A stretch of DNA of 64,000 bases from Candidula unifasciata (taxonomy: Eukaryota; Mollusca; Gastropoda; Stylommatophora; Geomitridae). Where the stretch lies: positions 354,191-418,190 of the forward strand of contig CAJHNH020006124.1 of the NCBI GenBank assembly GCA_905116865.2, in the 5' to 3' direction. Positions within the stretch are counted from its first letter, which is position 1; each line of letters starts with the position of its first letter. Below are positions 12,840 through 24,107 of this stretch, piece by piece. The notes under the pieces are model-generated. The model saw only the letters and a list, made by a program, of their open reading frames with translations. It had not been told where the DNA came from and did not search any database. A program made the position numbers and the translations under genes.

Positions 12840-13120
12840 CCTAATATGCCGTAATGTTATGCAGTCTCAAGGTGTCAGTGATTCCTTCAATCCATATTCT
12901 TCTTGGTCTTCCCCTGCCTCTCTGTGTTTCGATTTTCAGGTTGTACACTCTTGCTGCTGGCATTGTTGGTTTCATTCTCATTAGATGGCCAAACCATTTG
13001 ATTACGTGTTTCTTGGTAAATTTGAAGATCGGTGTTGTTCCAACAGTTCTTGTGATCATGTCGTTTCTCACTCGATCTCTTCTGGTTTTATTCACAGCTA
13101 TTCTCAAACATCTCATCTCA
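12840..13120 (-). mobile_element. LINE C-terminal fragment
   Basis: The minus-strand frame 13116-12841 shows the typical tail of a LINE polyprotein: VIKWFGHLMRM followed by QRGRGRPRRIWIEGI, the conserved Gly-Arg-Gly-Arg-Pro stretch near the C-terminus. It is probably the 3' part of the element whose reverse transcriptase remains at 13590-14190, with a separate repeat lying between. Confidence 0.8.
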
Positions 13121-13149
13121 CAGGTGGTAAGTTTTTCTTTTTCTCGTGA

Positions 13150-13385
13150 CTTTTGACTGACTGACTTTCTACCCTACCAGGACATCACACAAGCGATAAA
13201 CACCCGATGACACAAGGTGCCACCATGTGGATGAGGATCGCCGTGGAGAGGTCCCAGAAACCGCGTTCAGACAAATGGCCATATTTATGGCCTGCCTATA
13301 TTGCGGCCCCTGGCAAAAGCCAGAGTAGGGCTTCAAATGACAAGAAATTTCATCCTGAAAGGCGCGATACTTAACTTGTTCTCGT
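13150..13385 (-). mobile_element. SINE-like interspersed repeat, copy A
   Basis: About 230 bp is shared at high identity with 62050-62265, including GGACATCACACAAGCGATAA, GAGAGGTCCCAGAAACCGCG and CTATATTGCGGCCCCTGGCA. On the minus strand the body ends in a short simple tail, (AGTC)n here and (AATCC)n in the other copy. Non-coding length and a variable simple tail suggest a SINE or a short LINE 3' end. Confidence 0.7.
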
Positions 13386-13589
13386 GTCAATGTCGAAGTT
13401 TGACACTGACTAAAGCTGGTATAAATATTGTATTTGTAATTTGTCTTTTTTGTCTCTATTGCAATAGCAGGGTGTTTTAACATTGGAGCAAGTTGGTACG
13501 TGAAATTATGGCTTGTTGGATTCTCGTTTCTATCTCTCTATCTATTTTAACATCTTGTGAAAAGATGCTTGCCAAGTATTTAAATTCTT

Positions 13590-14190
13590 GCTCATGTTTC
13601 AGACTCTGATTTTTGATCTTTAAGTCAATGGTTTGTTGCTCGCTACTTATTCTCATGACTTCTGTTGTTGTTGTTGTTTTTTTTATTGATCTTCATGTGA
13701 TGTTTAAAGTCATCTGTCGTGTAGCTGGTTCATGTGGCCCTGCAGCTGTTTACTTTCACTGTGAAATATAATCTATAAATAGCTCTAACACAATCTAGCA
13801 CTGTTCAGTTTACACCATAGTTTTCAAGGACATTCCATAGTAAATATCTGTTCGCTCTGTCAAAAGCCTTTTCTTGATCTTTAAAGCGATGATCATTTGG
13901 TGAATGTGTTCTATTGTCTTTTTACTAATTTGCCTTAGGGCGAAAATAGCGTCAGTACACCTCTTTTCTGAATCTGATCTGTGATGGGCTGAGAATCAGT
14001 TCTACAACAGATCTAATTCGTTGTTCCAGAATCTTGGCAAACATTTTACCTACGTGGCTTAAAACATAGATGTCTCTATAAGTGTTACAATCCTACTTAT
14101 TGCTTTTTCTTTTCCATACTGGTACTATAATGACTCTTTGCTAGTCTATATAAATTTCTCTCATTCCAGGTTTTCCTAAATATATAGAGT
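13590..14190 (-). mobile_element. Decayed LINE reverse transcriptase fragment
   Basis: Minus-strand translation with stops gives FKDQEKAFDRANR (around 13880), the conserved region of reverse transcriptase with the first catalytic Asp. WNVLENYGVN and VRAIYR follow, as in LINE enzymes. It is too broken for activity. Confidence 0.65.
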
Positions 14191-14814
14191 AGCCAGGTGA
14201 CTCCAGTTTCTCCCCAGGCCTGTATTGCCTCAGCTATAATTATATGCCTATTCCAAGGCATGAATGACATCACTCCTGTCCACTGTCGCGCCAGTCGTGG
14301 TCAGTGGCTTTGATACAAATGAGCTGGACAAGGTTTTAGCACACCATCATTACAGACAACAGCTGGTGTTTTTATGTTTAGTCAGCGAAATAACCAGAAG
14401 ACTGTCAACCATGAAGTAGAAGCAACTGTCTCATTCTGAGGCTATCTAAGGGCGTTAACTGATATAATTATATCCAGGGGCTGTGGAAAGGTTGTCTCCC
14501 TCATCTTCCCTTTTTTTTCAACTTTTGTACGTTTACATAATGTATCATGTTAGGGAGAAACATATTTGAATTAGGCATAAACAGGATCAGAGAGTTGTAA
14601 TTAAAAATAAAACTCTGATTGTAACAGTTGATAGAATTCTTCTTATCTGAGTGGTGACTCTAACCAACGGCATGCACACACATGTGAAACCTGTGTAAGA
14701 CTGGAGAGCCGAGATTTCTAATTTTTAACTAGGGCTAGTTAAGGCGAATTGTTTCGTTTTTCGATTGATTATAATTGTTTTTCTCTGTAGACGATCCCCA
14801 TGTTTATGGTCTCT
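14191..14814. other. No recognisable gene
   Basis: Unique AT-rich sequence. No coding family or repeat structure recognised. Confidence 0.4.
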
Positions 14815-15160
14815 ACGGGGACCCAGGGGTAGTACGTGGACCCAGGTGTAGTACGTGGACCCAGGTGTAGTACGTGGACCCAGGTGTAGTACGTGGATCC
14901 AAGTGTAGCACGTGGACCCAGGTGCAGTACGTAGGCCCAGGTGTGGTACGTGGACCCAGGTGTAGTACTTTTACTCAGGTGTAGTACGTGGACCCAGGTA
15001 TAGTATGTAAAGCCAGGCGTAGTACGTGAACCCAGGTGTAGTACGTGGACTCAGGTGTAGTACGTGGACCCAGGTGTAGTACATGGACCCAGGTGTAGAA
15101 CGTGGACCCAGGTGTAGAACGTGGACCCAGGTGTAGTACGTGGTCCCAGGTGTAGACGCT
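14815..15160. repeat. Minisatellite, 19-bp unit, about 18 copies
   Basis: The unit is GTACGTGGACCCAGGTGTA. Edge units carry substitutions (TACTTTTACTC, GTAAAGCCAGGC) and central ones are nearly identical. Confidence 0.95.
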
Positions 15161-15594
15161 AAACAATGACTGGTTACGAAAGACGGACAAGGTTTTAAAA
15201 CAGTTTCATAACTGGAACAAGGAAGACACAAACAATAGATTGTACAATATATTGCCTGGCATATTTCTCTGTATCTCATCAAGTGCATACTACAGTCACA
15301 GTGACATCAATGAAGCAGATAAATTCTATAATTGCATAAGGCGTCAGATGTTCTGTATATTTAGTCAGAAATGTAACGAAAACACTTTAGAAAACAGTTT
15401 TTAAAAGCAACAATCCAGTTCTAAAAAACGTCCTTTTTTCAATAATATTTTAAAAAAAAACATACAATTAAAAATCCCCCCCCCCTTTCCCCCCCCCCCC
15501 CCCCCGCTCCCATAAATAATTCCGACGGTGACAAGAATTGCTCACCACTGTTCTACCAACCCTTTGAGCGGGAAATCCCTTAACAAAAGTCAAC
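15161..15594. other. No recognisable gene; poly-C run
   Basis: AT-rich sequence with two C-runs (about 15475-15505), a likely sequencing or assembly trouble spot. Confidence 0.45.
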
Positions 15595-16369
15595 CTGCCT
15601 GGGACTGCATGCTAGTACTTATAGATGGGACTGCACGCTAGTACTTATAGATGGGACTGCACGCTGGTACTTATAGATGGGACTGCACGCTAGTACTTAT
15701 ACAGGGGACTGCACGCTAGTACTTATAGATGGGACTACACGCTAGTACTTATAGATGGGACTACACGTTAGTACTTATAGATGGGACTGCACGCTGGTAC
15801 TTATAGATGGTACTGCACGCTAGTACTTATACAGGGGACTGCAGGCTAGTACTTATAGATGGTACTAAACGCTAGTACTTATAGATGGGACTGCACGCTA
15901 GTACTTATAGATGGGACTGCACGCTAGTACTTATACAGGGGACTGCCCGCTAGTACTTATACAGGGGACTGCACGCTAGTATTTATACAGGGGACTGCAC
16001 GCTAGTATTTATACAGGGGACTGCACGCTAGTATTTATACAGGGGACTGCACGCTAGTACTTTTACATGGGACTGCACGCTAGTATTTATACAGGGACTG
16101 CACGCTAGTACTTTATACAGGGGACTGCAGTTAGTACTTATAGATGTGCCAAACGATAGTACTTATAGGCAGAGGTCATGCTTTCGCTAGTACTTATAGA
16201 TTGCCACTGCACGCTAGTACTTATAGACTGGGACCTGCACGCTAGTACTTATGATGGGACTGCACGCTAGCTAGTACTTTTATAGCTGGGAACTGCACGC
16301 TATTACTTATAGAGGGACTGCAGTTTATAGGGCCCTGCACGCTAGTATGGTCTTGCCCTGCTAGTACTT
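15595..16369. repeat. Minisatellite, 26-bp unit, left block
   Basis: The unit GGACTGCACGCTAGTACTTA plus TAGATG repeats about 29 times and decays from 16120 to 16369 as it approaches an embedded LINE fragment. Confidence 0.95.
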
Positions 16370-16990
16370 TTACCCTCTGGTGACCATATGAAGGCTTGGT
16401 GGGGAAGTCTCTGTATGTCCATTCTGAGTACGTGACCGATGTAATTCCAGCGACGCATTCTAATAAAATCAGACACATATTTTTGTTTTGTTTCATGTCT
16501 TATAGATGTATTTGACCTAAAGTCCGACCAGTGAACATTCATAGCTTTCGGAGGCATCTATTCTCGAAAGCGACTAGTTTCTTATCGATTGATACTGATG
16601 ATTTCCACTCTCACAACCATAAGTTAGCACTGGGATCACACAGGAATTGAAGACCTTAAGTTTCGTGTTGTTGCTGAGTGATCTTGACTTCCAAATGTTT
16701 GACAGTTTGTTAAAGCACTTGATGCTAACGCGATTCGAGTCGTTATTTCTGATGTTGTATCTCCCGCAGAGGTTATCTTGCTCCCTAAGTATGTGAAGCT
16801 GGTGATTTTTTCAAGAACAATATCCTTTAGTTTGATGTCTTTCGACTCGTTGGTAAGATCGATGATTTTCGTTTTGGCTGCGTTGACCTGAAGGCCGATT
16901 TGGCTTGAAATATTCTGGAGGCGGTCCATTTTTTCCTGAGCTTCTAGATGTGTTGTGCTCAGGAGTGCTAGGTCGTCAGCAAAGTCAACG
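16370..16990 (-). mobile_element. LINE fragment embedded in the 26-bp minisatellite
   Basis: Minus-strand frames 16929-16636 and 16557-16342 encode reverse transcriptase thumb and C-terminal motifs: LQVNAAKTKI, ITSFTYLGSKITSAGDTTSE, then RRWNYIGHVLRM and QAFIWSPEGKS. A short upstream DFADDLALL-like stretch (about 16990-16950) points to the YADD region. The fragment lacks both element ends. Both borders merge into minisatellite units, and the last LINE codons (AAAAGTACTAGCAGGGC) resemble the satellite unit itself. Confidence 0.8.
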
Positions 16991-19900
16991 ACTGCACGCT
17001 AGTATTTATACAGGGGACTGCACGCTAGTACTTTTAGATGGGACTGCACGCTAGTACTTATAGATGGGACTGCACGCTAGTACTTATAGATGGGACTACA
17101 CGCTAGTACTTATAAAGGGGACTGCACGCTAGTACTTATACAGGGGACTGCACGCTAGTACTTATAGATGGGACTACACGCTAGTACTTATAGATGGGAC
17201 TGCACGCTAGTATTTATACAGGGGACTGCACGCTAGTACTTATAGATGGGACTGCACGCTAGTATTTATACAGGGGACTGCACGCTAGTACTTATAGATG
17301 GGACTGCACGCTAGTACTTATAGAGGGGACTGCACGGTAGTACTTATAGAGGGGAATGCACGCTAGTACTTATAGATGGGACTGCACGCTAGTACTTATA
17401 GATGGGACTACACGGTAGTACTTATAGATGGGACTGCACACTAGTACTTATAGATGGGACTGCACGGTAGTACTTATAGATGGGACTGCACGGTAGTACT
17501 TATAGATGGGACTGCACGCTAGTACTTATAGATGGGAATGCACGCTTGTACTTATAGATGGGACTGCACGCTAGTACTTAAACAGGGGACTGCACGCTAG
17601 TACTTATAGGTGGGACTGCACGCTAGTACTTATAGATGGGACTGCACGCTAGTATTTATACAGGGGACTGCACGCTAGTATTTATACAGGGGACTGCACG
17701 CTAGTATTTATACAGGGGACTGCACGCTAGTACTTTTAGATGGGACTGCACGCTAGTACTTATAGATGGGACTGCACGCTAGTACTTATAGATGGGACTA
17801 CACGCTAGTACTTATAAAGGGGACTGCACGCTAGTACTTATACAGGGGACTGCACGCTAGTACTTATAGATGGGACTACACGCTAGTACTTATAGATGGG
17901 ACTGCACGCTAGTATTTATACAGGGGACTGCACGCTAGTACTTATAGATGGGACTGCACGCTAGTATTTATACAGGGGACTGCACGCTAGTACTTATAGA
18001 TGGGACTGCACGCTAGTACTTATAGAGGGGACTGCACGGTAGTACTTATAGAGGGGAATGCACGCTAGTACTTATAGATGGGACTGCACGCTAGTACTTA
18101 TAGATGGGACTACACGGTAGTACTTATAGATGGGACTGCACACTAGTACTTATAGATGGGACTGCACGGTAGTACTTATAGATGGGACTGCACGCTAGTA
18201 TTTATACAGGGGACTGCACGCTAGTACTTATAGATGGGACTGCACGCTAGTACTTATAGAGGGGACTGCACGGTAGTACTTATAGAGGGGAATGCACGCT
18301 AGTACTTATAGATGGGACTGCACGCTAGTACTTATAGATGGGACTACACGGTAGTACTTATAGATGGGACTGCACACTAGTACTTATAGATGGGACTGCA
18401 CGGTAGTACTTATAGATGGGACTGCACGGTAGTACTTATAGATGGGACTGCACGCTAGTACTTATAGATGGGAATGCACGCTTGTACTTATAGATGGGAC
18501 TGCACGCTAGTACTTAAACAGGGGACTGCACGCTAGTACTTATAGGTGGGACTGCACGCTAGTACTTATAGATGGGACTGCACGCTAGTATTTATACAGG
18601 GGACTGCACGCTAGTATTTATACAGGGGACTGCACGCTAGTATTTATACAGGGGACTGCACGCTAGTACTTTTAGATGGGACTGCACGCTAGTACTTATA
18701 GATGGGACTGCACGCTAGTACTTATAGATGGGACTACACGCTAGTACTTATAAAGGGGACTGCACGCTAGTACTTATACAGGGGACTGCACGCTAGTACT
18801 TATAGATGGGACTACACGCTAGTACTTATAGATGGGACTGCACGCTAGTATTTATACAGGGGACTGCACGCTAGTACTTATAGATGGGACTGCACGCTAG
18901 TATTTATACAGGGGACTGCACGCTAGTACTTATAGATGGGACTGCACGCTAGTACTTATAGAGGGGACTGCACGGTAGTACTTATAGAGGGGAATGCACG
19001 CTAGTACTTATAGATGGGACTGCACGCTAGTAGTTATAGATGGGACTACACGGTAGTACTTATAGATGGGACTGCACACTAGTACTTATAGATGGGACTG
19101 CACGGTAGTACTTATAGATGGGACTGCACGGTAGTACTTATAGATGGGACTGCACGCTAGTACTTATAGATGGGAATGCACGCTTGTACTTATAGATGGG
19201 ACTGCACGCTAGTACTTAAACAGGGGACTGCACGCTAGTACTTATAGGTGGGACTGCACGCTAGTACTTATAGATAGGACTGCACGGTAGTATTTATAGA
19301 GGGGACTGCACGCTAGTACTTATAGATGGGACTACACGCTAGTACTTATAGAGGGGACTGCACGCTAGTACTTATAAAGGGGATTGCACGCTAGTACTTA
19401 TAGAGGGGACTACACGGTAGTACTTATAGATGGGATTGCACGCTAGTACTTATAGATGGGACTACACGCTATTACCGCTATTAATTATAGATGGGACTGC
19501 ACGCTAGGACTGCACGCTAGTACTTATAGATGGGACTGCACGCTAGTACTTATAGATGGGACTGCACGCTAGTACTTATAGATCGGACTGCACTCTAGTA
19601 TTTATACAGGGGACTGCACGCTAGTACTTATAGATGTGACTGCACTATAATACTTATAGATGGAACTGCATGCTAGTACTTATAGATGGGACTACACGCT
19701 AGTACTTATAGATGGGACTGCACGCTAGTACTTATACAGGGGACTGCACGCTAGTACTTATAAATGGGACTGCACTCTAGTACTTATAGAGGTGACTGCA
19801 CGCTAGTACTTGTAGATGGGATTGCACGCTAGTACTTATAGAGGTGACTGCACGCTAGTATTTATAGAAGGGACGGCACGCTAGTACTTATAGAGGGACT

Positions 19901-20405
19901 GCACGCTAGTACTTACAGAGGGACTGCACGCTAGTACTTATAGAGGGGACAGCACGCTAGTACTTATAGAGGGTATTGCACTTTAGTACTTATAGAGGGT
20001 ACTGCACGCTAGTACTTATAGAGTGACTGCATGCTAGTACTTATAGAGGGACTGCACGATAGTACTTATAGAGGAACTGCACGCTAGTACTTATCGAGGG
20101 ACTGCACGCTAGCACTTACAGAGGGGACTGCACGCTAATACTTATAGAGGGGACTACACGCTAGTACTTATAGAGGGACTACACGCTAGTACTTATAGAG
20201 GGACTGCACGCTAGTACTTATAGAGGGGACTGCACGCTAGTACTTATAGAGGGGACTACACGCTAGTACTTATAGAGGGACTACACGTTAGTACTTACAG
20301 AGGGACTGCACGCTAGCACTTACAGAGGGGACTGCACGCTAGTACTTATAGAGGGGACTACACGCTAGTACTTATAGAGGGACTGCACGCTAGTACTTAT
20401 AGAGA
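16991..20405. repeat. Minisatellite, 26-bp unit, right block with higher-order repeats
   Basis: About 130 copies of the same 26-bp unit. Marker variants recur at fixed spacing: CTTTTAGATG at 17031, 17733 and 18669; CACGCTTGTA at 17541, 18477 and 19179. The steps of 702 and 936 bp (27 and 36 units) show three large tandem blocks, the middle one carrying nine extra units. Units after about 19260 lose the block structure and diverge. Confidence 0.96.
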
Positions 20406-20529
20406 TCTGTATAACCGGAGAGCAACTATCTATAATTCCGTTAACAGGGCTAAGATTCGCTTTTTGTTTCGTTTTCCAATTGAGTGAACTTTTTTTTTAA
20501 AAACATGTTTCTTTACAAAACCCTGTGAG

Positions 20530-20962
<433 letters not shown>

Positions 20963-20989
20963 CTTATTTTCAACCCTCTCAGCATTTGA

Positions 20990-21500
20990 TTCCATTATAA
21001 TCTACATATGTAGAACATATGCACAAGATATTCTTCATTTTATAAAATGCAGTTTTTGCCTGTCCTATTCTGTTTCTTATCTCAGTTATGCATCTTCCAT
21101 CTGATGTTATCCATGTGCCCAGATACTAAAATTTATGTGATTGTCCTAAAATAACACCATCGACTTTTTTTTTTTTACACATTTAGGAATAATTCGTTTC
21201 TTTGATACCACCATTACTTCTGTCTTCCCATTATTCAAACTGAGACCCATTCTCCCACTTTCTAACATCACAATATCTATAATTTTCTGTAGTTCTTTCT
21301 GACTTGTTGCTACCAAGACTGTGTCATCAGCATAACGTAAATTGTTTATATTGTGCCCACGAACCACAATTCCGGGCATGTCAGTCAAAGATCTCATTAT
21401 ATATTCACTGTATATTGAAAACAAATCAGGTGATAGTACACATCCCTGTCGTACGCCTCTTTTTATGCTTTGAAATGTACCTATACACTCTATACACACT
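20990..21500 (-). mobile_element. LINE reverse transcriptase fragment (family 1)
   Basis: The minus-strand frame up to 21592 contains KRGVRQGCVLSPDLFSIYSE, then NINNLRYADDTVLVA (the YADD catalytic motif) and LSLNNGKTEVMVVSK. Beyond the frame, a shifted [10 protein letters not shown] block continues to about 20990, where the TA tract begins. It is a dead fragment. The motifs resemble RTE-like elements; I hold the clade loosely. Confidence 0.85.
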
Positions 21501-21599
21501 CTTAAACTTCTAAAGCCCCTAGAGTCGTAATTACAGCAAGAATTAAATAATGTACTGAGATGGAGCTGTGCAAAACATAGGCAATTAAACAAAAGTGAA

Positions 21600-22300
21600 G
21601 TCTTTGTTAATAACGACCAGACAACAAATATATAGCTTCAATTCACAGAGAGAACTGCAACTCTACACTAGGAGGACTCAAGTGGAATGTACAACTGAGC
21701 ACCAAGTCCTAGGGTTGATCATTGATGCAAATCAATATAACCTTCAACTCTCATGTGGGAGCACTTGTGAAACAAACAGCTAAACAAGTTTAACAGCTTT
21801 CAAAAATTAAAAACTTTCTTGAAGAACACACAAGAAAGATATTTTATACTTCTCACATCCAGACTCATATAGACTATTGCTCTACAGTATGGGATGTTTG
21901 TTTCAGTTCTGTCATCAAGCGACTGACGTCACTGTAGAAGCGTTCCATTCGCTTAATTAGTAATCATCATGAGACAGTTCCGAAATATGTAAAGGTCTTA
22001 TGCTACTACGGCTTCGTGAATGCCTGTGAATTTTTAGTTAGGCTAAATTTACTCACGGAATTGTATCCTAAAAAGCTCCATGCTTCTTGTGGTCGTTGTT
22101 TAAATATAATGGAAAAAGTAGTAAACGCCTAAACATATTACATATCCCTAAATATATGAAAGACCTATATAAAACAAGACTAGCGTACTCCGCAGCTCAG
22201 CTGTGGAACCATTTTCCTCAACAAATGAAAAATATAGGTAATCCCTATGCATACAATCAGCAACTGTTCGAATATTATCTGAGCACAGATTATATGCACC
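21600..22300 (+). mobile_element. LINE 3' fragment (family 2), + strand
   Basis: With stops, the + strand reads VLGLIIDANQYN near 21710 and, at 22087-22290, LNILHIPKYMKDLY then LAYSAAQLWNHFPQQMKNI. That is the typical last segment of Jockey/CR1-like LINE proteins, where a 'GAxLWNSLP' motif precedes the C-terminus. It is interrupted and inactive. Confidence 0.75.
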
Positions 22301-24107
22301 CGTCATCATCATCATGTAGCAGATCATTTGCAGAACGTCGCTCTCATCACAGTCTGCCTGAAAGAAACTCGGTCTCTCGCCAACTCTCCCGCCTCATGTA
22401 CTTTCACACTCAAGGAGTCACTTATATCCTGTGCCCACCTTCGTGTCGGTCGGCCCCTGCCCCTCCTTCCTGGTGCAATGCCTTCTGCTATAATTTGTTC
22501 CAATCCGGCTTGGCGCTTGATATGGTCAAAATATTTCAGCTTTCGAGATAGGGTGCTGTTTATTAGCCAGTCTTTCTTGAAGTTCAGATCTTTCATGATG
22601 TCAGTATTTCTCCTCTTCTTTGTCCAAGATATTCTGAGAATCTTTCTATAGCATTTCAGCTCAAAGGCCCCTATTCTCTTTTTTTAAGGACTGAGAGATA
22701 GTCCACGACTCACTAACGTTTGTTGCTACAAGGAAGGTGCATGCTCTCAAAATTATAATTTTGATCTCCCTGCTAGTGCTTAACCATAGACCTTTAAGGC
22801 TGTTCAAACTTTGCATTGCTATGGCCATCCTCCTTTTAATTTCTGTCAAAAAATCTCCATTGCTATTTATTACAGAGCCTAGATATTCAAAGTCTGTGTC
22901 ATTTTCAATTTCTTTATAATTTATTGTTATTTTTAGTGGCAGCCAGTTTTATTTGTGGACATTATTTTCGTTTTCTTTAAATTCAAGAACAGATTTTGAA
23001 CTTCACTGCTCTTTTGGACAGACAATATTAAATTTTCGATTCCCTTTACGCTGTTCGAAAAGAGGACTGTGTCATCTGCGTAGCGGAGTTCCGGAATAGG
23101 GTTGCCACCAATTCTAAGCGGATCATAACTGTCACAAGTCTGGTCATTTTTGACATTTCTCATTATATTTTCTGTGTATATATTGAATAGGTGTGGTGAA
23201 AGAATGCACCCCTGCCTCACTCCCTTTTGTACCTCGAACCAGTCCGGTGTTTCACCAGCTGCTCTGATGGCTGCTTGCTGTTCATGATAAAGATTTTTAA
23301 TTAAGTGCACTAAATGCGATGGAAACCCCATACTTCTCATAATAGTCCACAGTTTCTGATGCTGGACACAATCAAATGCCTTGCTATAATCAATAAAACA
23401 GACATGAAGATCTACGTTGTATTCTCTGCATTTTTCAACAATGATTATCATACTAAAGATGAGATCCCTAGTTCCTCTACCCTGTCTGAAACCCGCTTGT
23501 GCTTCATGTAGCTCATATTGTAATTTCCTTTCAGTCCTCTTTATGATAATTTGCTAGCATGACTTATTTATGCGATGGTACGGTAGTTGGAGCATAGTTT
23601 CAGATTTCCTTTCTTTTAAAGAGTGATATAGATTGGTTTTTTCCCCCACGCTTTAGGCCAAATGCCACTGTTCCAGATCTTCGTGCACAGTGCATGGTAG
23701 AATCGGAAGCTGGCCTCTCCTCCTGCTTGAATTAGTTCTGCTGTTATTTCGTCGCAACCTGGTGACTTTCCTTTCTTCAGGCTGCGTATTGCTGATCGTA
23801 CCTTATCCGGTAAAGGCTCTGGTTCTTTTTTACAACTTTCACAAGTTGTTTTTGAATTACCTGTCACATCCTCAAACATTTCTCTACAGTATTCTTTCCA
23901 TCTTTCTAATATGTCTTTGGTTTCCGTTAATTTATTACCGTTTTTATCACTTAATACATGAAATGAAGGCCCGAATTCGCCTTTCAATGTTTTTATTTCT
24001 TTAAACATGTCTCTTTCTCTTCCTTACATCTGGAGTTGTTCAATTCTTTTACAGGTATTTATAATAAACTGTATGTTATCTTCCCTGACAGCTTTTCTGA
24101 TTTCTTC
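22300..24107 (-). mobile_element. LINE ORF fragment (family 3): linker, reverse transcriptase, C-terminal region
   Basis: In minus-strand order: linker (ending QLQM plus one stop at 24024), MFKEIKTLKGEFGPSFH (24008), the ...KKGKSPGCDEITAELIQ block, reverse transcriptase with VCFIDYSKAFDCV, KGVRQGCILSPHLFNIYTE and LRYADDTVLFS (23451-22933), then EIKRRMAIAMQSLN and SESWTISQSLK (about 22850-22670), and APGRRGRGRPTRRWAQDISD before the stop at 22324. A short (ATG)n lies just past the 3' end (about 22303-22315). Several stops and shifts break it, notably around 23450-23640. It resembles RTE-type elements. Its upstream coding region continues directly into the 48-bp array. Confidence 0.88.

Noticed and set aside
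15595..20405. CRISPR-like or origin iteron array
   Set aside because: Direct 26-bp units without spacers, with block duplications typical of minisatellites.
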